Positions 43,562 to 52,916 of a DNA stretch of 64,000 nucleotides are shown here, one piece after another. Origin of the DNA: Lysobacter_L cavernae. GTDB lineage: Bacteria > Pseudomonadota > Gammaproteobacteria > Xanthomonadales > Xanthomonadaceae. The DNA lies in NCBI RefSeq assembly GCF_042648505.1, contig NZ_JBHRXK010000001.1, forward strand, positions 620,001 to 684,000. Direction: 5' to 3'. A model generated the notes under the pieces. That model saw only the letters and a program-made list of their open reading frames with translations. It searched no databases and was not told the origin of the DNA. A program made the translations under genes and the position numbers. Position 1 is the first letter of the stretch. Each line of letters begins with the position of its first letter.

Positions 43562-46500
43562 ATGCCAGCCCGCTTCGTTCATCTCCACCTGCACAGCGAA
43601 TACTCGCTCGCCGACTCGACGATCCGCATCGGCGAGCTGGTGAAGCGCTGCGTCGCGCTCGGCCAGCCGGCCGTGGCGCTGACCGACATCGACAACCTCT
43701 TCGCCACGGTCAAGTTCTACAAGACCGCCGAGGGTGCCGGCATCAAGCCGATCATCGGCGCCGACATCGGCCTGGCCGACGGCAACGAGACGCCGTCGCG
43801 CATGACCCTGCTGTGCCGCGACCGCGCCGGCTACCTGACCTTGTCGCGGCTGTTGAGCCGTGCGTGGATGGAAGGCCATCGCATGGACGGCGTCGCGCTG
43901 CGCCCGGAATGGCTGCGCGAGGACAACGCCGGCCTGTTTGCCCTGGTCGGCCGCCACAGCCTGGCCGGACGGCTGGCGGTCGGCAGCCGCCACGAACTCG
44001 CCGAGGCCTGGCTGGCCGACTGGCGCGGCTCGTTCGGCGAGCGCCTGCACCTGGAGCTGACCCGCACCGGTCGCGACGGCGAGGACGCCTTCAACGCCTT
44101 CGCCCTGCACGCCGCCGCCGCGCGCGGCATCCCGGTGATCGCCAGCAACGACGTGCGCTTCCTCGATGCCGACGGTTTCGAGGCGCACGAGGCGCGCGTG
44201 TGCATCGCCTCGGGCCGCGTGCTCGACGACCCCAAGCGGCCCAAGGACTACAGCGCCGAGCAGTACCTCAAGTCATCGCAGGAGATGGCGGAACTTTTCG
44301 CCGACGTGCCCGACGCCATCGACAACGCGGTGGCGCTGGCCATGCGCTGCAACGTCGAGATGAAGCTCGGCGAGTACGCGCTGCCGGCGTTCCCGGTGCC
44401 GAATGAGCACACCATCGAGTCGTGGCTGCGCAACCAGTCGCGCGAGGGCCTGGCCCAGCGCCTGGAAAAGGCACCGCTGGCACCGGGCAAGAGCCGCGAG
44501 GACTACGACGCGCGTCTGGATATCGAGCTCGACGTCATCATCAAGATGGGGTTCCCGGGCTACTTCCTGATCGTCGCGGACTTCATCAACTGGGGCAAAA
44601 GCCAGGGCATCCCGGTCGGACCGGGCCGCGGTTCCGGTGCCGGCTCGCTGGTGGCGTGGGCGCTGGGCATCACCGACCTGGACCCGCTGCCGTACGACCT
44701 GCTGTTCGAGCGCTTCCTCAACCCCGAACGCGTGTCGATGCCCGACTTCGACATCGACTTCTGCATGGACCGCCGCGACGAGGTCATCGACTACGTCGCG
44801 CGCAAGTACGGCCGCGACCGCGTCAGCCAGATCATCACCTACGGCACCATGGCGGCCAAGGCGGTGGTGCGCGACTCCGGGCGCGTGCTCGGCCACCCGT
44901 ACGGCTTCGTCGACGGCATCGCCAAGCTCATTCCGATGACGCTGGGCATCAGCCTCGACGACGCGCTCGGCGAATCGGAAGCGGCCAAGAAGGACGGCAA
45001 CCTCGCCTCCAGCGATCTGATCCAGCGCTACCACGCCGAAGAGGACGTGCGCGACCTGCTCGACCTCGCGCGCAGCCTCGAGGACCTCACCCGCAACGCC
45101 GGCAAGCACGCCGGCGGCGTGGTGATCGCGCCGAGCCCGCTCAGCGACTTCTGCCCGCTGTTCGCCGAACACGACGGCGAAGGCCGCGGCCGCAACCCGG
45201 TCACGCAGTTCGACAAGGACGACGTCGAAGCGGTCGGCCTGGTCAAGTTCGACTTCCTCGGCCTGCGCACGCTGACGATCATCGACTGGGCGGTGAAGGC
45301 GATCAACGTGCGCCGCGCCGCGGCCGGTGAGCCAGCGCTCGACATCACCGCGCTGCCGTTGGATGACAAGCCCAGCTACGAGCTGTTCGCGCGCGGCGAC
45401 ACGGTCGCGGTGTTCCAGTTCGAATCGCGCGGCATGCGCGAGCTGCTCAAGCGCGCCAGGCCCGACACCTTCGAGGACATCATCGCGCTGGCCGCGTTGT
45501 TCCGTCCCGGTCCACTGGGCTCGGGAATGGACAAGGACTGGGTCGACCGCAAGCACGGCAACGCCGAGGTCAGCTACCCGCACGATTCGCTCGAGCCGGT
45601 GCTGGGGCCGACCTACGGCGTCATCGTGTACCAGGAACAGGTGATGCAGATCGCCCAGGTGCTGGCCGGCTACACGCTGGGCGGCGCCGACATGCTGCGT
45701 CGCGCGATGGGCAAGAAGAAGCCCGAGGAGATGGCCAAGGAGCGCGCCAAGTTCGAGGACGGTTGCGCGCAGCGCGGCATCGAGCCCAAGGTCGCCAGCC
45801 CGATCTTCGACCTGATGGAGAAGTTCGCCGAGTACGGCTTCAACAAGTCGCACTCGGCCGCGTACGCGCTGGTCGCCTACCAGACCGCCTGGCTGAAGGT
45901 GCATTACCCCGCCGAGTTCATGGCCGCGGTGCTGTCCTCGGACATGGACAACACCGACAAGGTCACCGGCTTCCTCGACGAATGCCGGGTGATGGGCCTG
46001 ACCGTGCTGCCGCCGGACGTCGACGAATCGGCGTACATGTTCGAGGCCAAGGACCCCACCACCATCCGCTACGGCATCGGTGCGGTGAAGGGCGTCGGCC
46101 GCGGCGCCTGCGAGGCGATCGTGGAGGCGCGCCGCGCCGGGCCGTTCGTCGACCTGCTGGATTTCAGCAAGCGCGTCGACAGCGGCAAACTCAACCGCCG
46201 AGCGCTGGAAGCGCTGACCCAGGCCGGCGCGCTCGACAAGCTCGGCAAGAACCGCGCGAGCCTGATGCTGCAGTTGCCGGAGGTACTCAAGGCGACCGAC
46301 CAGCTTGCGCGTGAGCGCGAAGCCGGCCAGGTGTCGTTGTTCGGCGGTTTCGACACGGCGGTGCCGGCGCTGCGCATCGACCTGCCCGAGACCGACGAGT
46401 GGCCGCTCACGCAGATCCTCCACGGCGAGCGCGAGACGCTTGGCCATTACCTCAGCGGTCATCCGTTCGATCCGTACCGCGAGGAGATCCGCGGCCTGAT

Positions 46501-47086
46501 CGGCAGCGACCTGGGCGGGCTGGAGAAGATCTGGGAAAACCGTCCCGAACCCGCGCGCGGCACCTGGCGCCAGGAAGTCGAGACGGTTGTCGCCGGCCAG
46601 GTCGTCGGCCTACGCAAGAAAGGCGACAGCCAGATGTTCGTGCAGATCGAGGACGGCCGCGGCCGCCTGGAGTGCGCGTTCTTCGCCGAGACCTACAGCG
46701 AGTTCGCCGCCCTGCTCGCGCGCGACCGGTTGCTGGTGATCCAGGGCAACCTGCGCGAGGACTCGTTCAGTGGCGGCTTCGCGATGCGTGCGCAACGCTG
46801 CTGGGATTACACGCAGATCTGCGCCAGGCACGCGCAACGTCTGTCACTGCGGGTCGATCTGCGCGAACCCGGCACCTGGCAGCGCATCGACGCCCTGCTG
46901 GCCAAGCACCGGCCCGGGCAGACGCCCTTGCGCCTGGACCTGCTGCTGCGCAAGGGTGCCGCCGGCATGCTCGACCTCAACGGCCTGCAGTCGGTGCGCA
47001 TCGACCCCGACCTGCCCGGCGCGCTGCGCGCGCAACCCGGCGTGCGCGCGGTCAAGGTCGCGCTCAGCAAGCCCTGGGCGAACTGA
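43562..47086 (+). CDS. dnaE: DNA polymerase III alpha subunit
   Basis: The replicative polymerase core. The 1174 aa have the full DnaE1 order: PHP domain from FVHLHLHSEYSLADST, polymerase palm with MPDFDIDFCMDRRDEVI (D395 and D397 catalytic), GPGRGSGAGSLVAWALGITDLDP, the LFRPGPLGSGM loop, a helix-hairpin-helix region (GAVKGVGRGACEAIVEAR), an OB fold (VVAGQVVGLRKKGDSQMFVQIEDG) and a C-terminal tau-binding part. AGGA lies just before ATG 43562. The 186-bp space upstream has a short dispersed-repeat-like end (TCGACAGGCTTCGACC) and no gene. Confidence 0.98.
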   Translation: MPARFVHLHLHSEYSLADSTIRIGELVKRCVALGQPAVALTDIDNLFATVKFYKTAEGAGIKPIIGADIGLADGNETPSRMTLLCRDRAGYLTLSRLLSRAWMEGHRMDGVALRPEWLREDNAGLFALVGRHSLAGRLAVGSRHELAEAWLADWRGSFGERLHLELTRTGRDGEDAFNAFALHAAAARGIPVIASNDVRFLDADGFEAHEARVCIASGRVLDDPKRPKDYSAEQYLKSSQEMAELFADVPDAIDNAVALAMRCNVEMKLGEYALPAFPVPNEHTIESWLRNQSREGLAQRLEKAPLAPGKSREDYDARLDIELDVIIKMGFPGYFLIVADFINWGKSQGIPVGPGRGSGAGSLVAWALGITDLDPLPYDLLFERFLNPERVSMPDFDIDFCMDRRDEVIDYVARKYGRDRVSQIITYGTMAAKAVVRDSGRVLGHPYGFVDGIAKLIPMTLGISLDDALGESEAAKKDGNLASSDLIQRYHAEEDVRDLLDLARSLEDLTRNAGKHAGGVVIAPSPLSDFCPLFAEHDGEGRGRNPVTQFDKDDVEAVGLVKFDFLGLRTLTIIDWAVKAINVRRAAAGEPALDITALPLDDKPSYELFARGDTVAVFQFESRGMRELLKRARPDTFEDIIALAALFRPGPLGSGMDKDWVDRKHGNAEVSYPHDSLEPVLGPTYGVIVYQEQVMQIAQVLAGYTLGGADMLRRAMGKKKPEEMAKERAKFEDGCAQRGIEPKVASPIFDLMEKFAEYGFNKSHSAAYALVAYQTAWLKVHYPAEFMAAVLSSDMDNTDKVTGFLDECRVMGLTVLPPDVDESAYMFEAKDPTTIRYGIGAVKGVGRGACEAIVEARRAGPFVDLLDFSKRVDSGKLNRRALEALTQAGALDKLGKNRASLMLQLPEVLKATDQLAREREAGQVSLFGGFDTAVPALRIDLPETDEWPLTQILHGERETLGHYLSGHPFDPYREEIRGLIGSDLGGLEKIWENRPEPARGTWRQEVETVVAGQVVGLRKKGDSQMFVQIEDGRGRLECAFFAETYSEFAALLARDRLLVIQGNLREDSFSGGFAMRAQRCWDYTQICARHAQRLSLRVDLREPGTWQRIDALLAKHRPGQTPLRLDLLLRKGAAGMLDLNGLQSVRIDPDLPGALRAQPGVRAVKVALSKPWAN

Positions 47087-47188
47087 GTTCCAGGCACAAA
47101 ACCGGCTCATCCGTACCCGCACCGCACGTATCGGTATGGTCGGCCGCCCTCGGCTAGACTGTGCGCCTTTCCGGCCACTGGCCCACGC

Positions 47189-48148
47189 ATGAATCCGAAT
47201 TACCTCGATTTCGAGCAGCCCATCGCCGACCTGGAAGCCAAGATCCAGGAGCTGCGCCATGCCAGCCATGGCTCGGCGGTGGATGCCGATGCCGAAGTGC
47301 ACGCGCTGCAGGACAAGCTGCGCCTGCGCACCGCCCAGATCTTCCGCGACCTGAGCCCGTGGCAGGTCTCGCAGCTGGCCCGTCACCCGGCCCGCCCGTA
47401 CACCAACGACTACATCCGCGTGATCTGCGACGAGTTCCAGGAACTCGCCGGCGACCGCGCCTACGCCGACGACGCCGCCATCGTCGGCGGCCTGGGCCGC
47501 ATCAACGGCCGCAGCGTGGTCATCATCGGCCACCAGAAGGGCCGCGACACCAAGAGCAAGATCAAGCGCAACTTCGGCATGCCACGCCCGGAGGGCTACC
47601 GCAAGGCGCTGCGCCTGATGAAGCTGGCCGAGCGCTTCAAGCTGCCGCTGCTGACCTTCATCGACACGCCGGGCGCGTACCCGGGCGTCGGTGCCGAGGA
47701 GCGCGGCCAGTCCGAAGCCATCGCCCGCAACCTGCTGGAAATGAGTGAGCTGAAGATCCCGGTGATCTGCACCGTGATCGGCGAAGGCGGCTCCGGCGGC
47801 GCGCTGGCGATCGGCGTCGGCGACCGCACGCTGATGCTCGAGTACAGCACCTACTCGGTGATCTCGCCGGAGGGCTGCGCCTCGATCCTGTGGAAGGACG
47901 CGGCCAAGGCCCGCGACGCCGCCGAACAACTCGGCCTGACCGCCAAGCGCCTGCTCGGCCTGGGCCTGATCGACAAGCTCGTGCGCGAGCCGATCGGCGG
48001 CGCGCACCGCAATCCCAAGCAGATGGCCACGCGTCTGAAGGCCGTGCTGCTCAACGAGCTCGACACGCTCGAACAGCTGCCCATGCCGGAACTGCTGGAG
48101 CGTCGCTACCAGCGCCTGCGCGGCTACGGCGCCTACGAGGCAGCGTAA
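47189..48148 (+). CDS. accA: Acetyl-CoA carboxylase carboxyltransferase subunit alpha
   Basis: Transfers carboxyl from biotin to acetyl-CoA together with AccD. The 319 aa show MNPNYLDFEQPIADLEAKI, the oxyanion motif TVIGEGGSGGALAIGVGD, and EGCASILWKDAAKA. The 102-bp gap after dnaE carries a possible -10 (TAGACT near 47153). Confidence 0.98.
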   Translation: MNPNYLDFEQPIADLEAKIQELRHASHGSAVDADAEVHALQDKLRLRTAQIFRDLSPWQVSQLARHPARPYTNDYIRVICDEFQELAGDRAYADDAAIVGGLGRINGRSVVIIGHQKGRDTKSKIKRNFGMPRPEGYRKALRLMKLAERFKLPLLTFIDTPGAYPGVGAEERGQSEAIARNLLEMSELKIPVICTVIGEGGSGGALAIGVGDRTLMLEYSTYSVISPEGCASILWKDAAKARDAAEQLGLTAKRLLGLGLIDKLVREPIGGAHRNPKQMATRLKAVLLNELDTLEQLPMPELLERRYQRLRGYGAYEAA

Positions 48149-48166
48149 GCACACGCACGCCTGCGC

Positions 48167-49228
48167 TCACCACGCGCGCAGGTACTGCTCCGGCGCCACC
48201 AGTTCGCCGCCCAGTTCGCGGGCGGCGCGGCGCGGGAAGTACGGATCGCGCAGCAGCTCGCGCGCGATCAGCACCAGGTCGGCCTCGTCGCGTTCGATCA
48301 CGCCTTGCGCCTGTTCCGCTTCGGTGATCAGACCGACCGCGCCGGTGGCGATACTGGTTTCGCGGCGGATGCGCGCCGAGAACGGCACCTGATAGCCCGG
48401 CGCCAGCGGAATCTCCACACCCGGCACCAGGCCGCCACTGGACACGTCGATCACGTCGACACCGCGCATGGCGACGATGCGCGCCAGCTCGATACTCTGC
48501 TCGATGTCCCAACCGCCCGCCGCCCAGTCGGTCGCGGACAGGCGCAGCCACAGCGGCAGTCGCTCCGGCCAGACCTTGCGCACCGCATCGATCACTCCCA
48601 GCAACAGGCGGATGCGGTTGTCGAAACCGCCGCCGTAATCGTCCTGGCGCGTGTTCGATAACGGCGACAGGAACTGGTGCAGCAGGTAACCGTGCGCCGC
48701 ATGCAACTCGATCACGCGGAAACCGGCGGCGAGCGCGCGCCAGGCCGCGCAGGCGAAGTCGTCGACGACGTTGTTCAGTTCGATCCCGGTGAGTGCACGG
48801 GGCGCTGGCGAGCCTTCGCCGAAAGCCAATGCCGACGGCGCCAGCGGCGTCCAGCCGCCGTCCTCGGGCGCCACCGCACTGCCGCCGAGCCACGGCGGTG
48901 CAACGCTGGCCTTGCGCCCGGCATGGCCCAGCTGGATGCCCGGCAGCGCCCCCTGACAGCTGATGAACCGCGCGATGCGCGCCCAGGCCTCGGCCTGTTG
49001 ATCGTTCCACAGGCCGGTGTCGGCCGGCGAAATGCGGCCTTGCGCCGACACCGCGCTGGCTTCGGCGATCACCGCGGCGGCGCCACCGACCGCACGGCTG
49101 CCCAAGTGCACCAGGTGCCAATCGTTGGGCACGCCGTCGACCGCCGAGTACTGGCACATCGGCGACACCACCAGACGGTTCCGCAGCGTCAGCGAACGCT
49201 GCTGCAGTGGATCGAAAAGCCGGGACAC
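48167..49228 (-). CDS. NADH:flavin oxidoreductase, Old Yellow Enzyme (YqjM-like)
   Basis: A 353-aa FMN TIM-barrel ene-reductase. Thermophilic-like/YqjM marks are seen: SPMCQYSA with Cys25 and Tyr27, QLGHAGRKAS, ELHAAHGYLLHQFLSPLSN with the substrate His pair, and NTRQDDYGG. It probably reduces activated alkenes; the physiological substrate is unknown. It is convergent with accA and stands alone. Confidence 0.94.
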   Translation of the reverse strand: MSRLFDPLQQRSLTLRNRLVVSPMCQYSAVDGVPNDWHLVHLGSRAVGGAAAVIAEASAVSAQGRISPADTGLWNDQQAEAWARIARFISCQGALPGIQLGHAGRKASVAPPWLGGSAVAPEDGGWTPLAPSALAFGEGSPAPRALTGIELNNVVDDFACAAWRALAAGFRVIELHAAHGYLLHQFLSPLSNTRQDDYGGGFDNRIRLLLGVIDAVRKVWPERLPLWLRLSATDWAAGGWDIEQSIELARIVAMRGVDVIDVSSGGLVPGVEIPLAPGYQVPFSARIRRETSIATGAVGLITEAEQAQGVIERDEADLVLIARELLRDPYFPRRAARELGGELVAPEQYLRAW

Positions 49229-49408
49229 GGCACTACCTTCATAAAGTTATCTGTCCCGATACTGCGGGCGAAACCGCGCAGGCACAGCCCCACCGGTGGG
49301 CCGCAGCATTCCATCGCCACCGGCCCGGTGCGGCATTGCGGTGGTCGGCCGTGCCCTCGGGCTACCATCCGCCCAGGCCCGGCCTGTCGCCGGGTTGGAG
49401 GGTAGAAG

Positions 49409-49711
49409 ATGGTGATTCGTCGCATCGGAGTCCTTTCCGCCGCCAAGATCGGCGGCATCCTCGCCGGCGTGGTCGGCCTGATCGCAGGCATCCTGCTGTG
49501 CCTGGCCTCGCTGGCCGGCGGCTCGGCCGACATGGCCCACGCCGCGCAAGCCGATCCGGGCATGACCTGGATCACCGGCCTGGGGGCCATGGCAATCGTC
49601 GTCCTGCCGATCGCCTACGCCGTGTTCGGCTTCATCGGCGGCGCCATCCATGCCTTCATCTACAACCTCGCCGCGAAGTTCGTCGGCGGACTGGTCATCG
49701 AGACCGATTAA
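49409..49711 (+). CDS. Small two-span membrane protein, function unknown
   Basis: 100 aa. Two hydrophobic helices at about residues 14-38 (GGILAGVVGLIAGILLCLAS) and 55-85 (GAMAIVVLPIAYAVFGFIGG) are joined by a small polar loop. The plan recalls the DUF3566-type transmembrane domain, but this is not certain. A strong GGAGG precedes ATG 49409. It lies 37 nt before tilS, so the two may share a transcript. Confidence 0.75.
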   Translation: MVIRRIGVLSAAKIGGILAGVVGLIAGILLCLASLAGGSADMAHAAQADPGMTWITGLGAMAIVVLPIAYAVFGFIGGAIHAFIYNLAAKFVGGLVIETD

Positions 49712-49748
49712 CCCGGCAGCGCGTTGCGGCATCGCGCCGATCGGCCCG

Positions 49749-51053
49749 ATGATGGGCGCGATGCCGCACTATTCGCTTCCCGCTGCCCCCATCGAGCTTC
49801 CCGCCGACACCGCCATCGTGGTCGGCTTCAGCGGCGGCCTCGATTCGACCGTGCTGCTGCATGCGCTGGCGGCGGATGCCCACTTCCGCGCGCGCGGCCT
49901 GCGCGCCGTGCATGTCGATCACGGCCTGCACGCCGACTCCGCGCACTGGGCCGCCGCCTGCGAAGCCGTGTGCCGCGAACTGCAGGTGCCTTTCCGCGCG
50001 CTGCAGGTGGACGTCGCCGTGGCCTCGGGGCACGGCCCGGAGGCCGCGGCGCGGCACGCGCGACACGCCGCGCTGGCCTCGGTGCTGGCACCCGGCGAGG
50101 TGGTGGCGCTGGCGCACCACCGCGACGACCAGGCCGAGACCTTCCTGCTGCGGGCGTTGCGCGCCTCCGGTCCGGACGGATTGGCTGCAATGCGGCCGTG
50201 GCGCCGGTTCGGCCACGCCTGGCTGTGGCGGCCATTGCTCGATGCGCCGCGTGCGCAGCTGCTGGCCTACGCGCAGCAGCACGCACTGCGCTGGATCGAC
50301 GACCCCAGCAACACCGACACCGCTTTCGACCGCAACTTCCTGCGCCAGCGCGTGCTGCCGCTGCTGCGCGAACGCTGGCCACAGGCCGAGGCCGCCTTCG
50401 CCCAGTCGGCTACCCTCTGCGCGGAAGCCAGTGCCCTGCTGGAGACCGGCGATGCGCAGGCCCTGGCTGCGGTCGCCACCGCCGACCCGCACTGTCTCTC
50501 GCGCGTTGCCGTGGCCGCGCTGCCTGCGCCGCGGCGCGCACGGGTGCTGCGTCGCTGGATCGCGGCGCTGGGCCTGCCTGCGCTGCCTGCCAACGGCATC
50601 ACCCGCATCGAAAGCGAAGTCCTGCCCGCGCGCGCCGATGCCGACGCGGCCTTCGCCTGGCACGGTGCGGCGGTGCGCAGCTGGCGCGAACTGCTGCACG
50701 CCGACGTATCCCGCCCGCCCCTGCCGTCGGACTGGCGTGCCGTGTGGAACGCGGCAGCACCGTTGCCACTCCCCGGCGGCGGCGAACTGCACCTTGAAGG
50801 CGCCCGTTTCGATGACGTCCTCGTCGTCCATGCCCGCCAGGGCGGTGAGCGCATCACCCTGCCCGGCCGCGCCCACTCGCATGCGCTCAAGCATGTGCTG
50901 CAGGACCTGGGCGTACCGCCCTGGCAACGCGAGCGCCTGCCGTTGCTCAGCGACGCCAGCGGCACCTTGCTCGCGGCCGGCGACCTGGTCCATTCGGCCG
51001 CGTTCGATGCCTGGTTGCGCGCGCGCGGTGCCAGACTGTGCTGGAACGACTAA
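49749..51053 (+). CDS. tilS: tRNA(Ile)-lysidine synthase
   Basis: Modifies C34 of the minor tRNA-Ile (CAU anticodon) to lysidine. 434 aa with the first ATG of three close ones (49749, 49752, 49761); none has a clear ribosome site, so the start is uncertain by a few codons. The ATP PP-loop SGGLDSTVLLH (residues 28-38), VDHGLHADSAHWA, AHHRDDQAETFLLRALRASG and DPSNTDTAFDRNFLRQ are all present, plus the C-terminal TilS domain. Confidence 0.95.
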   Translation: MMGAMPHYSLPAAPIELPADTAIVVGFSGGLDSTVLLHALAADAHFRARGLRAVHVDHGLHADSAHWAAACEAVCRELQVPFRALQVDVAVASGHGPEAAARHARHAALASVLAPGEVVALAHHRDDQAETFLLRALRASGPDGLAAMRPWRRFGHAWLWRPLLDAPRAQLLAYAQQHALRWIDDPSNTDTAFDRNFLRQRVLPLLRERWPQAEAAFAQSATLCAEASALLETGDAQALAAVATADPHCLSRVAVAALPAPRRARVLRRWIAALGLPALPANGITRIESEVLPARADADAAFAWHGAAVRSWRELLHADVSRPPLPSDWRAVWNAAAPLPLPGGGELHLEGARFDDVLVVHARQGGERITLPGRAHSHALKHVLQDLGVPPWQRERLPLLSDASGTLLAAGDLVHSAAFDAWLRARGARLCWND

Positions 51054-51104
51054 TCGCCACACCCTGCGATTGACCACCCCGCAGCGTCGCCGCACACTTC
51101 GCCC

Positions 51105-51377
51105 ATGCCGCGCAAACCCGCCACCGATCCCTCGCCCGTCGCCGATTTCGAGCAGTCCCTGGACGCGCTCGAGCAACTCGTCGAGAAGATGGAACACGGC
51201 GAGATGAGCCTGGAAGACTCGCTGGCCGCGTACGAACGCGGCGTCGGCCTGTACCGCCGCTGCCAGACCGCGCTGGAGCAGGCCGAACTGCGGGTGCGCC
51301 TGCTCAGCGACCCGCAGGACCCGGCCAGCGCCGAACCGTTCGCCGCGCTGCCGTCGCAAAACCCCAACGATGCTTGA
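51105..51377 (+). CDS. xseB: Exodeoxyribonuclease VII small subunit
   Basis: A 90-aa partner of XseA. The helical core DFEQSLDALEQLVEKMEHGE followed by MSLEDSLAAYERGVGLYRRC is typical. The gene overlaps the ispA start by 8 nt, the common xseB-ispA arrangement. Confidence 0.96.
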   Translation: MPRKPATDPSPVADFEQSLDALEQLVEKMEHGEMSLEDSLAAYERGVGLYRRCQTALEQAELRVRLLSDPQDPASAEPFAALPSQNPNDA

Positions 51378-52251
51378 TCCCCGACTGGGCGCCTGGCGCG
51401 AGCGCGCCGACGCCGCGCTCGCGCGTGCCCTGCCCGATCCGCAATCACCGCCGCAGCGCCTGCACGCGGCCATGCGCCATGCCGTGCTGCTTGGCGGCAA
51501 GCGCATGCGCCCGTTGCTGGTCTACGCAGCCGGCGATCTGTTTCGTGCCGACGAAGCTGCGCTCGACGCGGCCGCCACCGCCGTCGAACTGATCCACGCC
51601 TACTCGCTGGTCCACGACGACCTGCCGGCGATGGACGACGACGCCCTGCGACGCGGTCAACCGACCGTGCACGTCGCCTTCGACGAGGCCACTGCGATCC
51701 TCGCCGGCGACGCACTGCAGTCACTCGCCTTCGAAGTGCTGGCGGCCACGCCCGTCAACGACAGCGTCCGCGTCACGCTGCTGCGCACGCTGGCGACCGC
51801 GTCCGGCGCTGCCGGCATGTGCGGCGGCCAGGCGCTGGACCTGGCCGCGACCGGCAACGGTGGCACCTTGTCGGTGGCCGCACTCGAGCACCTGCACGCG
51901 CTCAAGACCGGCGCACTGATCCGCGCCGCGGTGCGCCTGGGCGCGCTGTGCGGCGATGCCTCGAATGACGACCTGCAACACCTGGACCGCTACGCCGACG
52001 CGCTCGGCCTGGCCTTCCAGGTGCGCGACGACCTGCTCGACATCGAGGGCGACAGCGCCACCCTGGGCAAGACCGCCGGCAAGGACGCGGCGCAGGACAA
52101 GGCCACGTTCCCGGCGCTGATCGGCCTGGAGGCCTCGCGCGCGCGGTTGCACGCGCTGCGCCAGACCATGACGGACGCTCTGGCGCCGTTCGGCGAACAT
52201 GCCGATGCGCTTGTCGTGCTCGGCCGTATGGCGATCGAACGCGATCGCTGA
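51370..52251 (+). CDS. ispA: Farnesyl diphosphate synthase (geranyltranstransferase)
   Basis: Makes FPP from dimethylallyl and isopentenyl diphosphates, feeding UppS and quinones. The 293 aa have the first Asp-rich motif HDDLPAMDDD (from D83) and the second DDLLDIEGD (D220, D221, D224), plus GGKRMRPLL. dxs, often next, is not here; a convergent DUF4870 gene follows. Confidence 0.97.
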   Translation: MLDPRLGAWRERADAALARALPDPQSPPQRLHAAMRHAVLLGGKRMRPLLVYAAGDLFRADEAALDAAATAVELIHAYSLVHDDLPAMDDDALRRGQPTVHVAFDEATAILAGDALQSLAFEVLAATPVNDSVRVTLLRTLATASGAAGMCGGQALDLAATGNGGTLSVAALEHLHALKTGALIRAAVRLGALCGDASNDDLQHLDRYADALGLAFQVRDDLLDIEGDSATLGKTAGKDAAQDKATFPALIGLEASRARLHALRQTMTDALAPFGEHADALVVLGRMAIERDR

Positions 52252-52327
52252 GCCGGGCGGTGTTGCCGTCGCCAACGCAACGCTGTCAACGGGCCCGGCA
52301 ACTCCCTGTCACTCCAAGCACAGGTCA

Positions 52328-52375
52328 GATCTGCCTCACGGCAGATCCTTCGCTGCGCTCAGGATGACCGGCTTG
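52328..52375. repeat. Short hairpin and dispersed-type repeat after ispA
   Basis: An 8-bp stem (GATCTGCC 52328-52335 with GGCAGATC 52340-52347, loop TCAC) runs into GATCCTTCGCTGCGCTCAGG, a sequence type widely scattered in intergenic DNA of proteobacteria. It could end transcription from both convergent genes. Confidence 0.5.
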
Positions 52376-52405
52376 GGATCGATGATCCGATCGCGCCTGT
52401 AATGC

Positions 52406-52822
52406 TTACTTCACCAGTCGCAGCGTGAACGGATAGCGGTAGCTGACGCCGTCGTTGGCCTTGATCGCGGCAATGATGGTGAACACCAGCCAGGCGATGC
52501 CGACAACGATCCACGCCGGGATCGCAATCAGGAAGCCGATGCCCAGGGTCACGAACACCAGCACCCACAGCGCGAAGAACACGATCGCCACGGTGATGTT
52601 GTAGTTCAGCGCTTCCTTGGCCTGGTCGTCGACGAAGGGCATGGTGTCCTTCTTGAGCAGCCAGATGACCAGCGGCCCGAGGAAGGTGCCCCAGCCGCCG
52701 ACACCCGAGGTCAGCACGGCGCCGGCGATCGCCGACAGGTGCGCGAACATCGCCCATTGCCGTTGCTCGACCGGGACGCCAGAGGACGAACCGCTTTCCG
52801 GTGCTTCGTTGAACTCGCTCAT
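52406..52822 (-). CDS. DUF4870 domain membrane protein
   Basis: 138 aa. A Ser/Glu-rich start, then AMFAHLSAIAGAVLTSGVGG and LGPLVIWLLKKDTMPFVDDQ, then AKEALNYNITVAIVFFALWV and two further spans. This is the DUF4870 (YlaC/Tic20-like) pattern, with FVDDQAKEALNY as its signature. Function unknown. The gene lies alone between convergent ispA and pmbA. Confidence 0.9.
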   Translation of the reverse strand: MSEFNEAPESGSSSGVPVEQRQWAMFAHLSAIAGAVLTSGVGGWGTFLGPLVIWLLKKDTMPFVDDQAKEALNYNITVAIVFFALWVLVFVTLGIGFLIAIPAWIVVGIAWLVFTIIAAIKANDGVSYRYPFTLRLVK

Positions 52823-52916
52823 GGCCCCGCTCCTTGTCAGATGAACCGCTCGGTTGCCGCCACTGTCGGCCGCCGGCGATGACCGGTCAAGCGCGGGAGG
52901 TCATGGTCGGGCCGGC

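Noticed and set aside
44273..46462. 729-codon open frame antisense to dnaE
   Set aside because: Shadow of the third codon position GC bias in dnaE; no recognisable domain.
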